Part shown: in pieces, positions 53,820-62,425 of the stretch
How the letters are laid out: each line of letters starts with the position of its first letter
Position numbering within the stretch: position 1 is the stretch's first letter
Source: Staphylococcus simiae
Lineage (GTDB): Bacteria > Bacillota > Bacilli > Staphylococcales > Staphylococcaceae
Assembly (NCBI RefSeq): GCF_017357005.1
Contig: NZ_CP071589.1
Span: forward strand, 2,294,001-2,358,000
Direction of reading: 5' to 3'
DNA: 64,000 nt
Translations under genes and position numbers: made by a program
The notes under the pieces: generated by a model
Databases searched by the model: none
Told to the model about the DNA's origin: nothing
What the model saw: the letters and a program-made list of their open reading frames with translations, nothing else

Positions 53820-54512
53820 CTAACTTACACGTTGTGGTTGATGTTTGGCACGGCGTTTAGCATTACGAATAGCTGGGTCTAGTCTTTTTTCTAATAAACG
53901 CAGTACAACGTCAATAATAATAGCAATTAAGGCAATTGGAATAGCGCCTGCTAATATAAATGTTGTACCATCCGTGGCATTTGTACCTCGAATAACGATA
54001 TCACCTAATGTTGGCGCACCGATAAATGAACCAACTGCTACAACTCCAATGGCTACAACTAGCGCAATGCGTAAACCTCCAATAATAACTGATACTGATA
54101 GTGGTAGTTCAATCATACGCAATACTTGATTACGCGTCATACCCATACCTTTACCTGCATCTTTAATATTGTCATCTACGCCTGCTATACCTGTATACGT
54201 ATTTTTAATAATTGGCAGCAAAGCATATAAGAACACTGTTACGACTACAGTTTCTGATCCCAATCCCATGACCAACATTAAAATAGCTAACATCGCAATC
54301 ACAGGAACCGTCTGAATAATATTAGCAATCGTAATAACGAAACCTGACAATTTAGTATATCTTGCTAATAAAATACCTATTGGAATACCGATAATTGACG
54401 CAAATAGTACACCATACACTGACATCAACAAATGTTTGAAGAATAGTTCCCAGAGGTAGCCGAAATTCATAACGTAATAATCAAATAATTGTTGTAATAA
54501 ATTACCTTCCAT
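53820..54512 (-). CDS. opuCD: Osmoprotectant ABC transporter permease OpuCD
   Basis: The 230-residue permease has about five spans and the ATPase-contact loop KDAGKGMGMTRNQVLRMIELP. With OpuCB it forms the membrane channel of the glycine betaine/carnitine/choline importer. It begins 2 bases after opuCC. Basic C-terminal residues (RRAKHQPQR) face the cytoplasm. Confidence 0.92.
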   Translation of the reverse strand: MEGNLLQQLFDYYVMNFGYLWELFFKHLLMSVYGVLFASIIGIPIGILLARYTKLSGFVITIANIIQTVPVIAMLAILMLVMGLGSETVVVTVFLYALLPIIKNTYTGIAGVDDNIKDAGKGMGMTRNQVLRMIELPLSVSVIIGGLRIALVVAIGVVAVGSFIGAPTLGDIVIRGTNATDGTTFILAGAIPIALIAIIIDVVLRLLEKRLDPAIRNAKRRAKHQPQRVS

Positions 54513-54514
54513 GA

Positions 54515-55453
54515 TTATTGACCACCTTTCTTATCATCAAAGTAATGGTGTTTTTTCAAGAACTCTTCTGCCACAACAGCCGGTTCTTTACCTTGACCAT
54601 CCGCTTCATAATTAAGTCTCTGCATTTCTTTAGTTGAAATTTTACCAGCTAGTTTATCTATAGATTGCTTCACTTCTGGATGCTTACGCAACAATTCATT
54701 GGTTGCTACTGCACTAGCATCATATGGAGGAAAGAAATGTTCATCGTCTTTTAAGACTTTTAAATCATATGCTGCTATACGTCCATCTGTAGAATATCCT
54801 AATGCCACATCTAAATTCCCGGAATTTAAGGCATCATAGACTAAACCAATTTGCATTGGACGAATCGTACCGAAATCAAAGCCATATTCTTTCTTAAAGC
54901 CTTGATAACCATCGCCTTGACGGTTCATCCAAGAACTATCCATTCCTAAACGTAAATCTTTACTATATTTTTCTAGATCAGATACTGTTTCTAAATGATA
55001 TTTTTTCGCTGTTTCTTTCGTTACCATAAATGCATAGGTGTTAGCAAAACCATACGAATTAAAAAATGTTTGATCAAATTTCTTTTGGAAACCTTGCTGT
55101 GTAACTTCCATAGCCTTTTTTGGATCTTTAATTGGGTCTTCTTTTAACGCGCCTGTTAAGTCAGTACCGTTATAACGTGCACCAGAAATATTGGCATCTC
55201 CATTCATTAATGCATTATGTTGAATCGTACTAGATCCTAAATTGTTAACTAATGTAGGTTTAATTTTGCCTTTAGTGTCATGTTCAATTAATAATCTAAC
55301 CATATGCGAAATAATTTGTGACTCACTAGTGGCTACTGCAGTAATTTTAACGTCATCTTCAGTTGTCTTACCGCTTAATCCTGGCAAATTACATCCAGAT
55401 AATGCAGTAAGAGACAAAATGAGCATGACAATCATCGTTTTAAACTTCTTCAT
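54515..55453 (-). CDS. opuCC: Osmoprotectant-binding lipoprotein OpuCC
   Basis: The 312-residue binding protein has a lipobox LSGC near residue 20. The OpuAC-like fold (KITAVATSESQIISHMVRLL; YNGTDLTGALKEDP; VALGYSTDGRIAAYDLKVL) binds quaternary ammonium compounds. It lies between the two permease genes, 16 bases after opuCB. The order CA-CB-CC-CD is canonical. Confidence 0.92.
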   Translation of the reverse strand: MKKFKTMIVMLILSLTALSGCNLPGLSGKTTEDDVKITAVATSESQIISHMVRLLIEHDTKGKIKPTLVNNLGSSTIQHNALMNGDANISGARYNGTDLTGALKEDPIKDPKKAMEVTQQGFQKKFDQTFFNSYGFANTYAFMVTKETAKKYHLETVSDLEKYSKDLRLGMDSSWMNRQGDGYQGFKKEYGFDFGTIRPMQIGLVYDALNSGNLDVALGYSTDGRIAAYDLKVLKDDEHFFPPYDASAVATNELLRKHPEVKQSIDKLAGKISTKEMQRLNYEADGQGKEPAVVAEEFLKKHHYFDDKKGGQ

Positions 55454-55469
55454 ACTTATTTCCTCCTTA

Positions 55470-56105
55470 CTATCTAGATATTTTTAACCCTTTGGGTACT
55501 GCCCATTTTTCAATAAGTGACAGCGCGAAATCCACAATTAATGCGAGTAAAGTAACTAAGATAGCTGCGCTAACGATCATCACTGGATCATATAAATTTA
55601 GTCCGTTAAATATGAAGTCTCCTAAACCACCTGCGCCAACATAACTTGCTAAAGTTGCCCAACTAATCACATAAACTGCTGACAAACGAATACCACCTAA
55701 AATGAGTGGTAAGGCTAATGGTAATTCGACATCTTTCATTAATTGATATTGTGTCATCCCCATACTTTTGCCTGCTTCTTTAATATTACTATCTATGTTT
55801 TGAACACCTAACACAGTGTTATTTAAAATTGGTAGTAACACGTAAATAAACAAAGCGACAATCGCAGGTGTTTTTCCTACTCCAAATATCGGAATCATGA
55901 TTGCTAACACAGCTAGCGTTGGAATCGTTTGTAAGACACCTGCCACAGTTAAAATAATATTAGCTGTACGTTTTGTTTTGGATAATAAAATACCTAGTGG
56001 GACAGCAACAATAATGGCAATGATTAACGCCATTATAGAAATATAAAAGTGTTCGATTGTTTTTGATACAAGCTGCCCTCCATATTCATGAAGAAATGCT
56101 CTCAT
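55470..56105 (-). CDS. opuCB: Osmoprotectant ABC transporter permease OpuCB
   Basis: The 211-residue permease has about five spans and the loop KEAGKSMGMTQYQLMKDVELP that docks on the ATPase. It is homologous to OpuCD within the window, reflecting an old duplication. It starts 2 bases after opuCA. Confidence 0.92.
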   Translation of the reverse strand: MRAFLHEYGGQLVSKTIEHFYISIMALIIAIIVAVPLGILLSKTKRTANIILTVAGVLQTIPTLAVLAIMIPIFGVGKTPAIVALFIYVLLPILNNTVLGVQNIDSNIKEAGKSMGMTQYQLMKDVELPLALPLILGGIRLSAVYVISWATLASYVGAGGLGDFIFNGLNLYDPVMIVSAAILVTLLALIVDFALSLIEKWAVPKGLKISR

Positions 56106-56107
56106 AA

Positions 56108-57322
56108 TTAATCCACCCCTATATTGTTATTCTCTTGAGTTTCTTTCTCTTGTTGCTCGTTAGTTGTATATCCAAGTGATTCACCTATTGTTGTGTCATC
56201 ATCTTCATTATCTCCCCAAATGGAGTCATAAACGATATCTACGACATTGGCACGTGTAATAAGTCCAATTAAATGATTGTCGCTATCAACGACTGGAACA
56301 TTTCTAACATTTCTTTTTAAAATTGTGCGTACTGAATCTTGTAACTTTGAATGAATATTCACTTTATAGACATCTCGTTGCATCGTATCAATTAATTCTT
56401 TATGTCCCCTAATACCTTGATTGATATCTTCAATATCTAGGAAGCCCAATAAACGCTGGTCATTACTAACAACAAAGATAGTATCAATTCGTTTTTGTCG
56501 CATAATATTAACTGCATCATTCAATGAATCATCTGCACTAATTGTAATAGGCTTAATCATCGCATCTGCAACAGTCTTTTTATTTGGTCGATCTTGAATC
56601 AATCTATTTTGACCTATAAAATCACGCACAAAATCATTTGCAGGATATCTTAAAATATTGTCTGGTGTATCAAATTGAACTACTTTACCTTGTGACATAA
56701 TACATATTTTATCTGCTAATTTAATGGCCTCATCCATATCATGTGTAACAAAGATAAAGGTTTTTCCTAGTTGCTGTTGTAATTGTTTAACTAAATCTTG
56801 CAATGTGTCTCGGGTAATAGGATCAAGTGCGCCAAATGGTTCGTCCATTAAAATAATGTCTTGTTCAGCAGCCAATGCTCTAACTACACCTATACGTTGT
56901 TGTTGTCCACCTGATAATTCAGCTGGATATCTATCTAAATATTCTTCAGGTAAATCGACTAATTTAATTAATTCTTTAGCCTTAGCGTCTTTTTTCTCTT
57001 TTGACCATTTTAATAATTTAGGCACTAAGACTATATTTTCTTTAATTGTCATATGAGGCATTAAACCAATTTGCTGTATGACATAGCCAATACTTCGTCG
57101 TAATTCTACAGGATTCATACTACGAACATCTTTACCATCTATTTCAATTTGACCTTCAGTCGCTTCAATCATGCGATTAATCATCCGTAAAGCTGTGGTC
57201 TTACCACTACCACTCGTACCAATAAATGCGACAAACTCTCCAGATTTAATATCTAGTGAAATATTATCTACAGCTTTTTTATTACCTGCATAAATTTTAG
57301 TTAAGTTCTTAATCGTTAACAT
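56108..57322 (-). CDS. opuCA: Osmoprotectant ABC transporter ATPase OpuCA with CBS domains
   Basis: The 404-residue ATPase has Walker A GTSGSGKTTALRMINRM, signature ELSGGQQQRIGVVRALA and Walker B IILMDEPFGALDP. Two CBS domains at about 255-375 (VADAMIKPITISADDSLNDA; TILKRNVRNVPVVDSDNHLI) follow. The CBS pair senses ionic strength, and in Gram-positives cyclic di-AMP, to control betaine uptake. An acidic, Glu-rich tail ends the protein. The upstream leader contains two strong hairpins. Confidence 0.94.
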   Translation of the reverse strand: MLTIKNLTKIYAGNKKAVDNISLDIKSGEFVAFIGTSGSGKTTALRMINRMIEATEGQIEIDGKDVRSMNPVELRRSIGYVIQQIGLMPHMTIKENIVLVPKLLKWSKEKKDAKAKELIKLVDLPEEYLDRYPAELSGGQQQRIGVVRALAAEQDIILMDEPFGALDPITRDTLQDLVKQLQQQLGKTFIFVTHDMDEAIKLADKICIMSQGKVVQFDTPDNILRYPANDFVRDFIGQNRLIQDRPNKKTVADAMIKPITISADDSLNDAVNIMRQKRIDTIFVVSNDQRLLGFLDIEDINQGIRGHKELIDTMQRDVYKVNIHSKLQDSVRTILKRNVRNVPVVDSDNHLIGLITRANVVDIVYDSIWGDNEDDDTTIGESLGYTTNEQQEKETQENNNIGVD

Positions 57323-57370
57323 CTTTGTTTCCCCTTTCGCGTACTAAAATATGTCAACACATATACAAAT

Positions 57371-57439
57371 AAAAAAGACCAAAACAGCATATGTTAAACA
57401 AATAGAGTCATAAGTTAAACAAGTGCACACTTTGGCCTT
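57371..57439 (-). promoter_or_regulatory. Terminator-like hairpin in the opuCA leader (attenuator candidate)
   Basis: On the minus strand AAGGCCAAA pairs with TTTGGTCTT (one G-U) and is followed at once by TTTTTATT, an intrinsic-terminator layout, about 50 bases before the opuCA start. The loop holds a direct repeat TTGTTTAACTTATG / TTGTTTAACATATG. It may stop upstream transcription or work as an attenuator. Confidence 0.5.
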
Positions 57440-57471
57440 GGTTATGTAGAATTGTAATTTTTTTGTATATG

Positions 57472-57539
57472 AAGATGTTTCAAAGTTATCGGATCAATTG
57501 TATGTTAAAGGATGTCCTCATACTTTGATGTAACATCTT
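57472..57539. promoter_or_regulatory. Second hairpin upstream of opuCA
   Basis: AAGATGTT-TCAAAGT (57472-57486) pairs with ACTTTGA-AACATCTT (57522-57528 and 57532-57539), leaving TGT bulged and a 35-base loop. With the hairpin nearer the gene it makes a two-stem leader, or it is the terminator of the gene at 57761. Confidence 0.45.
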
Positions 57540-57760
57540 TATATTCGACATTTAGAACTAACATACTCTATATAATAATATTAAACAGTATTATTTCACT
57601 ATTGGCAACTAATTCACTATTTCATATTTTCTAAACACTATTTTATTAAAAAATAAAATTCATTTATTTTTCATAAAATAATGTCAATCATGTGAAAAGA
57701 CTAATACAAATGTTTAATTTCTGAAATAGTTGGCGCAGTACAGCACTAAATGTTTATCTA

Positions 57761-58360
57761 TTATTTATCGTGCATACCTTTACCTGCTAAAATTTGATTG
57801 ATATATTTTTCAACACGTTTTTTTCTTGTTTCACTACGCTTAGCTTGTGAAATGTGATGAATATATTGACGTTGTCTACCTGGTGTCAGTTTATAAAATG
57901 ATGATTCAAGCTGTGGCATTGCTTCAAAGGTTTCTTCTAATTCTTTAGGTATAATGTAATCTTCTGTTTTTTTCATTTCTACTTTTTTACCAGCTTTTTC
58001 AACTTCAATCGCTTGCTCTAAATAATACTTAATTTCAGACGTACGTTCCTTGATTTCGTCTAGACTTGTAAAACGTAATTGTCTAGCTGCTTGAACTTTG
58101 TCAGTCTGTTGAATTAACGTCTGATACTGATCGTCTAAAATGGCACCTTTATGAAATAATAATGCTACATAATTTTTAAAACCATGGATAAGAACAACAT
58201 TTTTATTATTTATTGTATAACAAGGATGCATCCACTTATATGTTTCTTCAAGTTCTGTTTGCTCGAAAATGAGTTGTCTTAAATATTGATACTCTTGTTG
58301 CCATTGACTGTCTTGTTGTAAAAATGCTTCTACTTGTTGGTTAGCTATTTTTTCTGACAT
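57761..58360 (-). CDS. DUF1801/YdeI-type protein
   Basis: The 199-residue protein starts at ATG 58360 (GGAG upstream). The N-terminal half (YKWMHPCYTINNKNVVLIHGFKNYVALLF) is a DUF1801 domain of the frataxin-like group. The C-terminal part (FYKLTPGRQRQYIHHISQAK) is the YdeI/OmpD-associated domain with its basic tail. A role as an iron chaperone has been proposed for related proteins; not shown here. Confidence 0.8.
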   Translation of the reverse strand: MSEKIANQQVEAFLQQDSQWQQEYQYLRQLIFEQTELEETYKWMHPCYTINNKNVVLIHGFKNYVALLFHKGAILDDQYQTLIQQTDKVQAARQLRFTSLDEIKERTSEIKYYLEQAIEVEKAGKKVEMKKTEDYIIPKELEETFEAMPQLESSFYKLTPGRQRQYIHHISQAKRSETRKKRVEKYINQILAGKGMHDK

Positions 58361-58464
58361 GTGCGTCACTCCACTTTCCATATCTTAAATTATCTTTATT
58401 ATATAATTATTTATTTTAAAAAACTAATTTAATCCGCTTTATTGCAAATACACATTAAATTATA

Positions 58465-58492
58465 TTGACTATTCATGCTATAAGCGTATAAT
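58465..58492 (+). promoter_or_regulatory. Promoter of the APC permease gene
   Basis: TTGACT at 58465-58470 and TATAAT at 58487-58492, spaced by 16 bases, form a good housekeeping promoter, 50 bases before the ATG. Confidence 0.65.
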
Positions 58493-58541
58493 TGTCACAT
58501 ATTATTTTTTTCGAATTAAAGGGGAAAACGAAGGAGTATTT

Positions 58542-60179
58542 ATGAGCAAAGAACAACAATCAAATAACGACAAAATCAATCTCTCCCAATTAGTATTATT
58601 AGGACTAGGATCACTAATTGGTTCTGGTTGGTTATTCGGTGCGTGGGAAGCATCATCTATTGCTGGTCCAGCAGCAATCATATCTTGGATTATAGGATTT
58701 CTTGTTATAGGGACTATAGCCTATAACTATATTGAAATCGGTACAATGTTCCCACAATCTGGAGGTATGAGTAACTATGCACAATATACTCACGGCTCTT
58801 TATTAGGATTCATTGCAGCATGGGCTAACTGGGTATCATTAGTTACTATTATACCTATAGAAGCTGTTTCGGCAGTGCAATATATGAGTTCATGGCCATG
58901 GAGTTGGGCTAAACCAATGGCACATCTCATGCATAACGGCTCAATTAGTACCATTGGTTTATTAGCTGTTTATGTTATTATCATTATTTTTTCATTATTA
59001 AATTACTGGTCAGTTAAATTATTAACATCATTCACAAGCTTAATTTCATTCTTTAAACTTGGGGTTCCAACATTAACTATTATTATGTTAATGTTATCTG
59101 GTTTCGACACATCGAATTATGGACATTCAGTTAGCACATTTATGCCTTATGGTAGTGCACCAATTTTTGCAGCTACAACTGCTTCAGGAATTATCTTCTC
59201 ATTTAACTCGTTCCAAACGATTATTAATATGGGTTCTGAGATTAAACATCCTGAAAAGAATATCGCTCGTGGTATTGTGATTTCATTATCATTAAGTGCT
59301 ATTTTATATATTATTTTGCAAAGTACATTTATTACTTCAATGCCAGCATCTATGTTACATGCCCACGGTGGTTGGAGCGGTATTAATTTCAACTCACCAT
59401 TTGCAGATATGGCTATTTTATTAGGTATTAATTGGCTTGCAATATTACTTTATATCGAAGCTGTCGTATCTCCATTTGGTACTGGCGTCTCATTCGTAGC
59501 TGTAACTGGTCGTGTGTTACAAGCAATGGAAAAAAATGGTCATATTCCTAAGTTTTTAGGAAACATTAATCATAAATATAATATTCCACGTGTTGCCATT
59601 ATCTTTAATGCCATTATCAGTATGTTAATGGTGACATTATTTAGAGATTGGGGTACGTTAGCAGCAGTAATTTCTACTGCGACATTAGTGGCTTATTTAA
59701 CAGGACCAACAACGGTTATTGCTTTACGTAAAATGGGGCCTAAAATGACTCGTCCATTCCGAGCGAAAATTTTAAAATTTATGGCACCATTATCATTTGT
59801 CTTGGCTTCATTAGCCATTTATTGGGCTATGTGGCCGACAACTGCTGAAGTCATTTTAATTATCATTCTTGGTTTGCCAATTTATTTCTTCTACGAATAT
59901 CGTATGAATTGGCGTAATACAAAGAAACAAATTGGTGGTAGCTTATGGATTATTGTCTACTTAATCGTCCTATCCTTCTTATCATTCATAGGTAGTAAAG
60001 AATTTAATGGCTTAAACTGGATTCATTATCCATACGACTTTATCGTTATTATTGTCATGGCAATTATTTTCTATTTAATTGGTACATCAAGTTCATTTGA
60101 AAGTATTTATTTCAGAAGAGCCAAACGTATTAATACTAAAATGACTGAAACATTGAATGAAGAAAATAATAATAACTAA
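58542..60179 (+). CDS. APC-family amino-acid permease
   Basis: The 545-residue protein has about 12-14 spans. The opening QLVLLGLGSLIGSGWLFGAW is the helix-1 substrate-binding motif, and EIGTMFPQSGGMSNYAQYTH and FNSFQTIINMGSEIKHPEKN are typical APC loops. The substrate is unknown. AAGGAG precedes the ATG. It has its own promoter and terminator. Confidence 0.86.
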   Translation: MSKEQQSNNDKINLSQLVLLGLGSLIGSGWLFGAWEASSIAGPAAIISWIIGFLVIGTIAYNYIEIGTMFPQSGGMSNYAQYTHGSLLGFIAAWANWVSLVTIIPIEAVSAVQYMSSWPWSWAKPMAHLMHNGSISTIGLLAVYVIIIIFSLLNYWSVKLLTSFTSLISFFKLGVPTLTIIMLMLSGFDTSNYGHSVSTFMPYGSAPIFAATTASGIIFSFNSFQTIINMGSEIKHPEKNIARGIVISLSLSAILYIILQSTFITSMPASMLHAHGGWSGINFNSPFADMAILLGINWLAILLYIEAVVSPFGTGVSFVAVTGRVLQAMEKNGHIPKFLGNINHKYNIPRVAIIFNAIISMLMVTLFRDWGTLAAVISTATLVAYLTGPTTVIALRKMGPKMTRPFRAKILKFMAPLSFVLASLAIYWAMWPTTAEVILIIILGLPIYFFYEYRMNWRNTKKQIGGSLWIIVYLIVLSFLSFIGSKEFNGLNWIHYPYDFIVIIVMAIIFYLIGTSSSFESIYFRRAKRINTKMTETLNEENNNN

Positions 60180-60257
60180 CAACGTTTATAACTAACTGCG
60201 TTTTAGCGTTAAAATATCTTCTATAGCAGATGGCAGGGATTACCTGAATATCTTACA

Positions 60258-60310
60258 GGAGTGAAATTACGACATTTTTTTTATTGATGACGTAGCTTCA
60301 CTCCTTTTTT
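60258..60310 (+). terminator. Terminator after the APC permease
   Basis: GGAGTGAA (60258-60265) and TTCACTCC (60297-60304), extended inward by TACG/CGTA with a bulge, are followed by six Ts. It lies about 80 bases after the stop codon. Confidence 0.8.
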
Positions 60311-60376
60311 CTATTTTGTGGACTATTGAAAAAAGTAAATTCAAACATGATATGATACTAGTAAAGGAGTGATTGC

Positions 60377-61723
60377 ATGGTTCAAGTAAGTAGTCGAAGT
60401 GGTCTTATCAATGGTTTTACTAAAGATAATTTAGACATCTTTTTGGGCATCCCTTATGCCCATCCCCCTATTAACGAACAGCGTTTTAAACATTCAATCT
60501 TACTTGACCATTGGAACGACCCTATTGATGCGACAAATTTTAAAGCTATCCCACCACAACCTTATAATAAATTGGAAACATTTTTCTCATCACAATCACA
60601 AACGACCATCGCACAAAATGAAGATTGTTTATATTTAAACATATGGAAACAGCACAATCACAGGACGAATAAGCCTGTTATCATATATTTTTATGGCGGT
60701 AGCTTTGTTAACGGTCATGGTAGTGCAGAACTATATAATCCTGAACATGTCGTTGACAATCACGATATCATTATCATAACTTTTAATTATCGCTTAGGCG
60801 CATTAGGATTTCTTGATTGGTCCCACTTTGATAGTGCTTACCATAGTAATAATGGCTTGTCTGATCAAATCAATGTTTTAAAATGGGTCAAGCGTAACAT
60901 TGCATCTTTTGGCGGAGACCCTAACAATGTGACATTGATGGGGCAGTCTGCTGGGAGTATGAGTATCATGGCATTGATGCGAATGCCTCAAGTCAACAAC
61001 TTGTATCATAAAGCTATATTATTAAGTGGTACTTTGAGGCTAGATACGATTGAACAAGCCCAAATTAAAGCTCAGCAATTTAGACAGCTCATGATACAGC
61101 AGTTAAATTTAACAGATGTCCAACAATTAACAACTGCTAATATATTAATGTTAATGGACAAGATGGATGAAGTTCATGGCAAATCCAAAGGCTTGGAGTT
61201 GATATATGCACCTATTCAAACTATAGACATCTCAGAACAAACGACTTCTAATCATCCTATTGTTGTATGTTATACGACTGATGAAGGTTATATTTATATT
61301 AAAAATGAACATAAAAAATTATCACCTCAACGCTTTGTAGAAGTCATGGCATTAAATGATATTACCGTAGAAGCAAACTATGTTACATCTGCTAAACAGC
61401 AGTCACAAGCTATCACTAACTGGTATTTTAAATATCCTGCACAACAGTTTTTATCACAGCTATCAGTAAAACAATCAGAATTATGGTTGGCTGAATTTGC
61501 TTGGTATGATCAATGCGATTCGTTATTCTCTAGTGCTTACCATATATTAGATATGATTTTTTGGTTTGGAAATCTTCAAATTTTAACAGCACATCATATT
61601 ACTGTCACTAAACCTGTTCGTCAATTGAGTCTGCGCATGCAACATGATTTAGTTCACTTTGCGCGTACGGGTACCATGCCTTGGCCTCGCTACACTAACA
61701 ACAATCGTCATGTTTATATATAA
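60377..61723 (+). CDS. Type-B carboxylesterase
   Basis: The 448-residue alpha/beta hydrolase has the carboxylesterase opening LDIFLGIPYAHPP, NEDCLYLNIW, the oxyanion-hole segment YFYGGSFVNGHG, and the nucleophile S191 in LMGQSAGSMS. The family includes PnbA-type para-nitrobenzyl esterases. The length is shorter than the roughly 490-550 of many members. The natural substrate is unknown. AAAGGAG precedes the ATG. Confidence 0.87.
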   Translation: MVQVSSRSGLINGFTKDNLDIFLGIPYAHPPINEQRFKHSILLDHWNDPIDATNFKAIPPQPYNKLETFFSSQSQTTIAQNEDCLYLNIWKQHNHRTNKPVIIYFYGGSFVNGHGSAELYNPEHVVDNHDIIIITFNYRLGALGFLDWSHFDSAYHSNNGLSDQINVLKWVKRNIASFGGDPNNVTLMGQSAGSMSIMALMRMPQVNNLYHKAILLSGTLRLDTIEQAQIKAQQFRQLMIQQLNLTDVQQLTTANILMLMDKMDEVHGKSKGLELIYAPIQTIDISEQTTSNHPIVVCYTTDEGYIYIKNEHKKLSPQRFVEVMALNDITVEANYVTSAKQQSQAITNWYFKYPAQQFLSQLSVKQSELWLAEFAWYDQCDSLFSSAYHILDMIFWFGNLQILTAHHITVTKPVRQLSLRMQHDLVHFARTGTMPWPRYTNNNRHVYI

Positions 61724-61724
61724 A

Positions 61725-61930
61725 AAGTCCTCTATAAAATGGGAGTGGGATTACGAAATAATTTTTAAATAAAATTTATTTCGTAATCCCACTCCGGCAA
61801 GACTGACTAGGTTTGTAAAACGTTGATTTATCAACATTTTATAAAACAGACAGTTACTGCCAAATGCTTGAATTTAAGCGGAAACTCTTTTGTCCCAAGC
61901 TCAACTCTATAGAGGACTTTGATTTTATTT
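61725..61930. terminator. Terminator with a STAR-family repeat in its loop
   Basis: AAGTCCTCTATA (61725-61736) and TATAGAGGACTT (61908-61919) are perfect 12-base complements followed by TTGATTTTATTTTA. The 171 bases between are repeat DNA. The same stem sequence recurs without the repeat at 62332-62379. It ends the esterase gene. Confidence 0.8.
61737..61905. repeat. STAR-family repeat, simple full-length copy
   Basis: It opens AATGGGAGTGGGATTACGAA, forms a stem with TTTCGTAATCCCACTCC, continues GGCAAGACTGACTAGGTTTG, TTGATTTATCAA and CAGTTACTGCCAAATGCTTG, and ends TTTTGTCCCAAGCTC. It is the clearest single copy here and defines both ends of the unit. Confidence 0.8.
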
Positions 61931-62005
61931 TACATCTATTTCTTTATGATAATCATACATTAAAAAACCAAATTCACTCAAAAAATCACTAATTTATTTT
62001 GTCAT
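61925..62005 (-). pseudogene. Possible vestige at the toxin position
   Basis: The frame starts with an ATG overlapping the antitoxin stop, meets TAA as codon 4, and then stays open for 22 more codons (ISDFLSEFGFLMYDYHKEID and on) until TAA at 61925-61927. It may be a remnant of the toxin or of another gene after deletion, or chance. I cannot match the peptide to YoeB. Confidence 0.25.
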
Positions 62006-62262
62006 TACAATTGATGCCAGTCTATATCATCTATATTACTTGTACCAGAATTGTCTTTTTCTCTTTCTCTGACTTTATTCATTGTTCCTGTCACTTCAAG
62101 ATACACCGTTTCTTGAATACTATTCCAAACTTCTTGGCTAATGATTACTGCATTATTCTCTTTATTTTCCCCATTTATAAAAACCGGTTCATGGTTGTTA
62201 TTAACATCTTTTAATAATTGATAAAAGCCTTTCCTCGCATCTGCGGATGTAGTAATGTTCAT
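62005..62262 (-). CDS. YefM/Axe-type antitoxin, apparently without its toxin
   Basis: The 85-residue protein is a Phd/YefM antitoxin: MNITTSADARKGFYQLLKDV and AVIISQEVWNSIQETVYL form the DNA-binding half and VREREKDNSGTSNIDDIDW the toxin-binding tail. TAGGAGG precedes the ATG. A YoeB/Txe toxin gene normally overlaps its end. Here ATG at 62003-62005 does overlap the stop, but the frame closes after three codons and only about 80 bases remain before a terminator. Confidence 0.85.
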   Translation of the reverse strand: MNITTSADARKGFYQLLKDVNNNHEPVFINGENKENNAVIISQEVWNSIQETVYLEVTGTMNKVREREKDNSGTSNIDDIDWHQL

Positions 62263-62331
62263 CAGACTAACCTCCTACATTAAGTTGCAATTATTATAAT
62301 CTATATCAAATATTTTATTCAACTACACAAA

Positions 62332-62379
62332 AGTCCTCTACAAAATGAGCATGTCTTACTCATCTTTATAGAGGACTTC
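62332..62379 (-). terminator. Terminator of the DHA1 exporter
   Basis: AAGTCCTCTA and TAGAGGACTT form a 10-bp perfect stem, with inner GAGCATG/CAT-type pairs. It shares its stem sequence with the repeat-split terminator at 61725. It lies 46 bases past the exporter stop. Confidence 0.7.
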
Positions 62380-62425
62380 CATTTTATTATCATATTTTCT
62401 GTAGTGACATATCGATGACATTAAC

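Larger units (their letters stand above)
57323..57760. other. Long structured leader/promoter region of opuCA
   Basis: This 438-base gap lies between opuCA and the gene at 57761, both on the minus strand. It contains a terminator-like hairpin close to opuCA, a second hairpin upstream, and AT-rich sequence. I see no gene in it. Confidence 0.6.

Noticed and set aside
61999..62214. Plus-strand frame opposite the antitoxin as a missing toxin
   Set aside because: Phe/Ile-rich translation typical of an antisense frame, no YoeB motifs and no ribosome site.
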